Assembly: GCA_018064695.1 (NCBI GenBank)
Contig: JAGHUU010000333.1
Coordinates: 1-10,501, forward strand
DNA length: 10,501 nt
Source of the DNA: Candidatus Blautia equi
Lineage (GTDB): Bacteria > Bacillota > Clostridia > Lachnospirales > Lachnospiraceae
Direction of reading: 5' to 3'
A program made the position numbers and the translations under genes. Shown here one piece after another: positions 6,653 to 10,501 of the stretch (positions are counted from its first letter, which is position 1; the number at the start of each line of letters is the position of its first letter). Under the pieces are notes generated by a model. It saw only the letters and a program-made list of their open reading frames with translations, did not search any database and was not told where the DNA came from.

Positions 6653-8029
6653 ATGAATAAGAAGAGACTTGAAAGACTTCTTGCACTTACCATGACCGGT
6701 GCAATGTTAGTTGCTGCTGCTGCTCCTGCAATGGCAGAAGAAGAGTACGAGGTTCTTACCGATGCTGATGGCAACGTATATGACCTTGGCGGTATGGAAA
6801 TCTTAATCCGTGACTGGTGGAGCCCACAGGACGGCGCTGTATCTGATCCTACCGATCAGTATGGTGAGGACCTTCTTGACTACCATGATTGGTTAGAGGA
6901 GACCTACAACTTCACCCTGAAACAGGTATCCGTTGAGGGATCTGACTGGGGTTCTGTTCCGGAAGACTTCCTGAACTATGTTTCTACCGATGGTGATGAC
7001 AACAACTACGTATGGGTCCTTCGTACCGGCGCTGAGTTCGTATCCGCTATGAACTCCGGTCTTATGTACGACCTTTCCACTCTTGACTGCCTTGACTTCT
7101 CCGAGCCAAAGTGGGTAAGTGGTGTTCATAACCTTTGCAGCAAAGACGGCGCTATCTACGCTTGTTCTCCACTGATTCCTGAGCCACGTGGAGGTCTCTA
7201 CTTCAACAAGAGACTCCTTGAGGAGGCAGGTATCGATCCTAACCTTCCATACGAGCTCCAGGAGTCCGGCGAGTGGACATGGGAGAAATTCGAAGAGCTC
7301 TGCGCTACCATCACCGCTGATACCGATAACGATGGTGTAATCGACCGCTGGGCACTTGTAACTGATGATTCCGAGACCAAGAACGAGGCAGTATTCTCCA
7401 ACAACACCGAGTACATCGGTCTGCAGGATGGAAAATATGTAAACCTTACCAGCAGCGATGCTACTCTTGAGGCTCTTAACTGGGCACTTGACATGATGGA
7501 TAAATATAAATTCATGCCAGAAGGTGCTGAGTGGGATTACTGGAAAACTTCCTTCCCTAACGGCGAGGGTGCTTTCCTTGTAGGTCAGGCTTATCTTTCT
7601 GCTAACGAGCTGAAAGATATGGAAGACGACTTCGGTTTCGTTTGCTTCCCTAAAGGACCAAACGCTACTGATTACACCAACTGCTACACTGATAACCCAT
7701 ACGCAATCCCAGCTTGCTACGATGCAGACAAAGCTTGGAAGATCGCTTTCGCTATGAACCTCTGGACCGACCGTGTACCAGGTTACGAGGATTACAACGA
7801 CAGACTTTCCGGATACTATGCAACCTTCAGAGATGCTGAGTCTGTAGATCTTACCATCGCTCGTATGTGCGAGAACGGTATGGTTACCTATCATGATATG
7901 ATCCCAGGTCTTGAGTTTGGTCCTCAGTATCTGTGGGGAATCAACCTTGACAATCCTCCTGCACAGGCAGCTGAGACCATCGCTAACGAGTGGGCTTCCT
8001 ACCTTGCAGCAGCTAACGGCGAGGCTTAA
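6653..8029 (+). CDS. Extracellular solute-binding protein of the sugar-type ABC importer (family 1-like)
   Basis: This is a 458-residue exported protein. The signal peptide is a basic start (MNKKRLERL), a hydrophobic core and a type I cleavage site AMA|EEE after residue 28. There is no lipobox cysteine, so lipid anchoring is not predicted. Binding-protein features include 'GGLYFNKRLLEEAGIDPN' and 'WTWEKFEELCATITAD', the hinge-region pattern of family 1 proteins. At 223-231, D-x-D-x-D-G-V-I-D (D223, D225, D227, D231) is an EF-hand-like calcium loop found in many relatives. Eight cysteines in the mature chain is a high count for a Firmicute extracellular protein. The start is ATG 6653, with GGAGG at 6640-6644 eight bases before it. 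An in-frame ATG at 6638 overlaps that site and would weaken the signal peptide. Codons favour GCT, CTT and ACC, suggesting high expression. It should deliver substrate to the two upstream permeases; the substrate is unknown. Confidence 0.93.
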   Translation: MNKKRLERLLALTMTGAMLVAAAAPAMAEEEYEVLTDADGNVYDLGGMEILIRDWWSPQDGAVSDPTDQYGEDLLDYHDWLEETYNFTLKQVSVEGSDWGSVPEDFLNYVSTDGDDNNYVWVLRTGAEFVSAMNSGLMYDLSTLDCLDFSEPKWVSGVHNLCSKDGAIYACSPLIPEPRGGLYFNKRLLEEAGIDPNLPYELQESGEWTWEKFEELCATITADTDNDGVIDRWALVTDDSETKNEAVFSNNTEYIGLQDGKYVNLTSSDATLEALNWALDMMDKYKFMPEGAEWDYWKTSFPNGEGAFLVGQAYLSANELKDMEDDFGFVCFPKGPNATDYTNCYTDNPYAIPACYDADKAWKIAFAMNLWTDRVPGYEDYNDRLSGYYATFRDAESVDLTIARMCENGMVTYHDMIPGLEFGPQYLWGINLDNPPAQAAETIANEWASYLAAANGEA

Positions 8030-8041
8030 TTGAATCCTTAG

Positions 8042-8058
8042 TGATTTTGTGAAAATCA
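8042..8058 (+). other. Small AT-rich hairpin between binding-protein stop and terminator
   Basis: TGATTTT (8042-8048), loop GTG, and AAAATCA (8052-8058) form a perfect 7-bp stem. It is weak, and no U-tract follows. It may help protect the 3' end of the abundant binding-protein mRNA, but it could also be chance in AT-rich sequence. Confidence 0.3.
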
Positions 8059-8074
8059 TACAATAGTTAAAAAT

Positions 8075-8104
8075 GGGGTGGTGTTCGGGGCACCACCCCT
8101 TTTC
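8075..8104 (+). terminator. Strong intrinsic terminator after the solute-binding protein gene
   Basis: GGGGTGGTG (8075-8083), a seven-base loop TTCGGGG, and CACCACCCC (8091-8099) form a perfect 9-bp stem followed by TTTTCT. An A-rich stretch (TTAAAAAT) precedes the stem. This marks the end of the transporter transcript and separates it from the U32-like genes. The T-run is short (four), so some read-through is possible. Confidence 0.85.
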
Positions 8105-8110
8105 TATGCA

Positions 8111-8160
8111 GAAACAGGAAACAGAGAAACAAGAAACAAGAAACAGAGAAGCAAGAATCA
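8111..8160 (+). repeat. Degenerate GAAACA heptad-like repeat in the leader of the U32-like operon
   Basis: Units of 6-8 bases follow one another without gaps: GAAACAG (8111), GAAACAGA (8118), GAAACAA (8126), GAAACAA (8133), GAAACAGA (8140), GAAGCAA (8148) and GAATCA (8155). Five units keep GAAACA exactly. No T occurs from 8111 to 8157, so the transcript here would be unstructured and purine-rich. It leads directly into the AAAGGAAG ribosome binding site at 8162-8169. It may be a slippage-prone repeat, a translation enhancer or a protein-binding leader. Confidence 0.6.
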
Positions 8161-8177
8161 GAAAGGAAGCGTTTACT

Positions 8178-9128
8178 ATGGAAGTGAATTTTCATCTGCC
8201 GGGTCTTCGTCAGAACTTCCCATTGAATATGCTGGTAGTGGGGCTGCTGAAGCAGAAACCGGAATTGTTCCGTGAAGGAATCAGAATCGCTTCATTTTTC
8301 GGGGAATTTCCCATGTCTCTCTTTAACGGAGGACGCCCATCCAACTACGATCAGTGCAGCGCGGATTATATCCGACAGGTCATCCGTACTCTGGACAGCC
8401 AGAACATCATGCTGCGCTACACCTATACCAACATGACTCTCACAGAAGAGGAACTGAAGGACCCATACTGTAATTTCTGTCTGAAAGAAGCGCACAGTGA
8501 GAAAAACGGTGTCATCCTGTTTTCCCCGCTTCTTGAGGAATACATTCGTAAAAACTATCCAAAATACAAGATCACCAGCTCCACCTGCAAGGAACTGCGC
8601 ACCATTGAAGAGGTAAACGCAGAGCTTGAGAAGGACTATCATATCGTGGTACTGGATTACAACCTGAACAATCAGTTCGACCAGCTGGAGCAGATCAAAG
8701 ATAAAGCCAGATGTGAGATTCTGGTAAACAGCCTCTGCATTCCAAACTGTCCTCGAAGAGGCGCGCACTATGAGAACGTAGCCAGAAACCAGAGGATCGA
8801 GCTGGCCAACAGAAAGCTCCCTAAGGAGCAGCAGAAGCCGAGAGAACCATGGAGCTGCCAGTACGGAGAGCACAACCGGCTCTTCAACAGCCGCAGCTAC
8901 GTTACCCACGTTTCTCCGGATGATATTTATGAAAAATATCTGCCTATGGGCTTTAATAACTTTAAGCTGGAGGGAAGAACCGCAAATATCTTCTCCCTCG
9001 TTGAGACCTACTGTTACTATCTGATCAAACCGGAGCATCAGATGGAAGCCAGACTGCTTCTTCTTGACAATCTGGCAGCCAATAAAGTACTGACCGTAAA
9101 CCGTCTGAGACCGGGCCGCTGGCCGTGA
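8178..9128 (+). CDS. U32-like (UbiU/UbiV/collagenase-related) family protein, paralog 1
   Basis: This is a 316-residue soluble protein with no signal peptide or membrane helix. I do not know a named gene for it. Its C-terminal half resembles the U32 family: 'EILVNSLCIPNCPRRGAHY' (180-198) parallels the family's strand plus cysteine region, and 'GFNNFKLEGRT' (258-268) parallels the U32 signature K-[IL]-E-G-R. A barrel-like strand pattern precedes it (IMLRYTYTN, KYKITSST, YHIVVLDYNLN). Four cysteines align with the next gene product (C98, C187, C191, C227). In characterised UbiU and UbiV, four cysteines hold a [4Fe-4S] cluster; a cluster here is inference. The start ATG at 8178 has AAAGGAAG at 8162-8169, and paralog 2 begins equivalently (FHLPG versus WHLPG). 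In-frame ATGs at 8073 and 8106 lie in or next to the terminator and lack a ribosome binding site. Peptidase, RNA-modifying or hydroxylase-partner roles are all possible. Confidence 0.75.
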   Translation: MEVNFHLPGLRQNFPLNMLVVGLLKQKPELFREGIRIASFFGEFPMSLFNGGRPSNYDQCSADYIRQVIRTLDSQNIMLRYTYTNMTLTEEELKDPYCNFCLKEAHSEKNGVILFSPLLEEYIRKNYPKYKITSSTCKELRTIEEVNAELEKDYHIVVLDYNLNNQFDQLEQIKDKARCEILVNSLCIPNCPRRGAHYENVARNQRIELANRKLPKEQQKPREPWSCQYGEHNRLFNSRSYVTHVSPDDIYEKYLPMGFNNFKLEGRTANIFSLVETYCYYLIKPEHQMEARLLLLDNLAANKVLTVNRLRPGRWP

Positions 9129-9147
9129 TGGTCTGTTAGGAGGAATT

Positions 9148-10056
9148 ATGAGTAAAGAAGTATACTGGCATCTGCCGGGATTCTGCTATTTCAGACTCCT
9201 GAACCAGATGACCATCAATATGATGCATGATTATCCATATGCTTTCCGCGACGGCTATAAGATCGGTTCCGTGTACGGCACTTTCCCGGGTGCCATCTGG
9301 AACGGCGGCCGCGTAGTTTTTGGCATCACCGGCAAATCCGACATGGTCAAGATCCTGGATACCTACAACAGCAAGGGCGTTCCGGTGCGATTCACCTGGA
9401 CCAACAGCCTGCTGGAGGAGAAGCATACCCTGGATACCTACTGCAACCTGATCATGAAGCTGGCAGACAACGGCATGAACCAGGTGCTGGTAAACACTCC
9501 GGTGCTGGAAAAATATATCAGAGAAAATTATCCCGGTTTCAAGCTGATCTCATCCACCACAAAGAGGATCACAGACCTTGAGACTCTGCAGGGCGAGCTG
9601 GATAAAGACTATTATCTGGTGGTTCTGGATTACGATCTGAACCACGATGAGACCGTGCTGAAATCTCTGGAGCCCCAGGCTGACCGCGTGGAGATCCTGG
9701 TAAATGAGGTGTGCTACCCGAACTGTAAGAAGAGAGCGGAGCACTATCGCCAGCAGTCAGCACTGCAGCTGGAGTTTGATGTGAACACCCCGTTCCCATG
9801 CCCGAACCAGACCCAGCCAAGAACCTTTGAGGAATGTAAAAAGCGTCCGGCATTTATCTCCAAGGATGATGTGAGCAAATATGTGGAGCGCGGCTTTGTG
9901 AACTTTAAGATCGCAGCCAGAGGCCTGCCGCTCAGCTATGCAAAGGATGCCTATATTTACTATCTGGTAAAAGACGAGTATCAGAAGATGATCCGCGACA
10001 AGATGGATGCCCTGTTCTATCAGATCTCCATGGCAGGCGGAAACAAGAAGAAATAA
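9148..10056 (+). CDS. U32-like family protein, paralog 2
   Basis: This is a 302-residue cytoplasmic protein that aligns along its length with the preceding product. Shared blocks are HLPG near the N-terminus, NGGR (52-55), R-[FY]-T-[WY]-T-N (81-86), YCN (98-100), E-N-Y-P-x-x-K then S-S-T (126-137), D-Y-Y-x-V-V-L-D-Y (154-162), 'EILVNEVCYPNCKKRAEHY' (182-200) and FVNFK (250-254). Cysteines C99, C189, C193 and C218 line up with the four in paralog 1, and C230 is extra. The position of the U32 K-[IL]-E-G-R signature reads K254-I-A-A-R258, so the glutamate and glycine are both replaced by alanine. The gene starts 19 bases after paralog 1, with AGGAGG at 9139-9144, so the two are co-transcribed and may act as a pair, as UbiU and UbiV do (inference). 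GC-richer codon choice (CTG, CCG) differs from the binding-protein gene. The function is unknown. Confidence 0.75.
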   Translation: MSKEVYWHLPGFCYFRLLNQMTINMMHDYPYAFRDGYKIGSVYGTFPGAIWNGGRVVFGITGKSDMVKILDTYNSKGVPVRFTWTNSLLEEKHTLDTYCNLIMKLADNGMNQVLVNTPVLEKYIRENYPGFKLISSTTKRITDLETLQGELDKDYYLVVLDYDLNHDETVLKSLEPQADRVEILVNEVCYPNCKKRAEHYRQQSALQLEFDVNTPFPCPNQTQPRTFEECKKRPAFISKDDVSKYVERGFVNFKIAARGLPLSYAKDAYIYYLVKDEYQKMIRDKMDALFYQISMAGGNKKK

Positions 10057-10071
10057 TAAGAGGAATGCGTT

Positions 10072-10501
10072 ATGAATCCAAACAGAGTAAAAAGAAATGA
10101 ACTGCTGGCACAGAAGGTGATCAAAGGTCTGGAGTCCAGAAATATGTCCGGCTACTATGCAGCAGACAAAGAGGAGGCTCTTAAGATCGCCCTCTCCCTG
10201 ATCCCGGAGGGCTGCAAGGTCACCCACGGCGGCACAGTAACTGTAGAAGAGATCGGCCTGGAAGCAGAGCTGCAGAGCGGAAAATTTGAGTACTGCAACC
10301 GTGTGGCAGCTGCGGATAAGAGAGCAGCAGAGCTCTTTGCCTACGATGCAGATGTATATGTGGGCAGTGTCAATGCCATGACCGAGGACGGCGTGCTGGT
10401 CAACATCGACGGAAATGCAAACCGCGTATCCGCCTATGCGTACGGCCCTAAAAAGCTGGTGCTCATTGTGGGCATGAACAAGATCGCAAAGGATGCCGAC
10501 G
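10072..10501 (+). CDS. LUD-domain (DUF162) lactate-utilisation-type protein, 3' end outside window
   Basis: The open frame runs from ATG 10072 to the window edge (143 codons plus one base). AAGAGGA at 10058-10064 lies seven bases before the ATG. Residues 51-63 (THGGTVTVEEIGL) match the LUD block G-G-[ST]-x-[TS]-x-x-E-[IL]-G, and 98-118 contain VGSVNAMTEDGVLVNIDG-type sequence followed by NRVSAYAYGPKK, both characteristic of the single-domain LUD subgroup common in Clostridia. LutC, a LUD protein, takes part in L-lactate oxidation with LutA and LutB, but many stand-alone LUD proteins in anaerobes have no assigned reaction. It lies 15 bases after paralog 2 and probably shares its transcript. 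An ATG at 10065 is out of frame and not used. The missing C-terminal part would be expected to be about a third of the protein if it has the usual ~210 residues. Confidence 0.88.
   Translation, partial: MNPNRVKRNELLAQKVIKGLESRNMSGYYAADKEEALKIALSLIPEGCKVTHGGTVTVEEIGLEAELQSGKFEYCNRVAAADKRAAELFAYDADVYVGSVNAMTEDGVLVNIDGNANRVSAYAYGPKKLVLIVGMNKIAKDAD

Noticed and set aside
6893..8059. 388-codon open frame antisense to the solute-binding protein gene
   Set aside because: It mirrors the sense gene's codon bias, has a V/S/C/I-rich composition with no recognisable domain, and overlaps a well-supported exported protein completely.
8059..8064. TACAAT as a -10 box for the U32-like operon
   Set aside because: There is no acceptable -35 at 16-18 bases, and any transcript would run straight into the terminator at 8075-8104.
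8111..8160. GAAACA repeat as a mini CRISPR or tandem integration site
   Set aside because: The units are 6-8 bases and contiguous, with no spacers and no associated genes.
8073..8177. Longer N-terminus for U32-like paralog 1 starting at ATG 8073 or 8106
   Set aside because: The first ATG lies at the base of the terminator stem and the second right after its T-run. Neither has a ribosome binding site, the extra peptide is just the translated GAAACA repeat, and paralog 2 aligns from ATG 8178.

Overview
The window reads as chromosomal DNA from an anaerobic Clostridia-type Firmicute, most likely Lachnospiraceae. This is inferred from gene content, compact co-directional operons, strong GGAGG-type ribosome binding sites and the codon style; no rRNA or other phylogenetic marker is present. 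All eight genes with supported reading frames, six complete and one cut at each window edge, lie on the + strand.

Region 1 (1-6456) is a tightly packed operon entering from the left: the C-terminal part of an NHL-propeller/TPR protein with a C-terminal membrane anchor, a Yip1-family five-helix membrane protein, a large membrane-anchored DUF5696-type protein with a possible glycoside-hydrolase-like fold, and two binding-protein-dependent ABC permeases of the carbohydrate-uptake type (LplB/UgpA-like and LplC/UgpE-like). Gaps are 5-30 bases and the two permease genes overlap by 8 bases, so co-expression and translational coupling are likely.

Region 2 (6457-8110) holds the extracellular solute-binding protein of that transporter. 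A 196-base AT-rich intergenic region precedes it, with a GC-rich hairpin, an imperfect 22-bp dyad, a short direct repeat, a candidate promoter and a 5' leader stem-loop. A strong intrinsic terminator follows it. The binding protein has a signal peptide but no lipobox cysteine. No ABC ATPase is in the window, so the importer presumably uses a shared ATPase encoded elsewhere. The substrate cannot be read from sequence, but a sugar or oligosaccharide is the family expectation.

Region 3 (8111-10501) follows an unusual GAAACA-repeat leader with no T until its last unit. It contains two tandem, diverged paralogs that look like remote members of the U32 peptidase / UbiU-UbiV-like family, sharing four aligned cysteines, and then the start of a single-domain LUD (lactate-utilisation-type, DUF162) gene that runs off the right edge.

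The best candidates for under-described biology are (a) the NHL-TPR / Yip1 / DUF5696 surface module attached to an ABC sugar importer and (b) the tandem U32-like pair in which only one copy keeps the family's K-[IL]-E-G-R motif.
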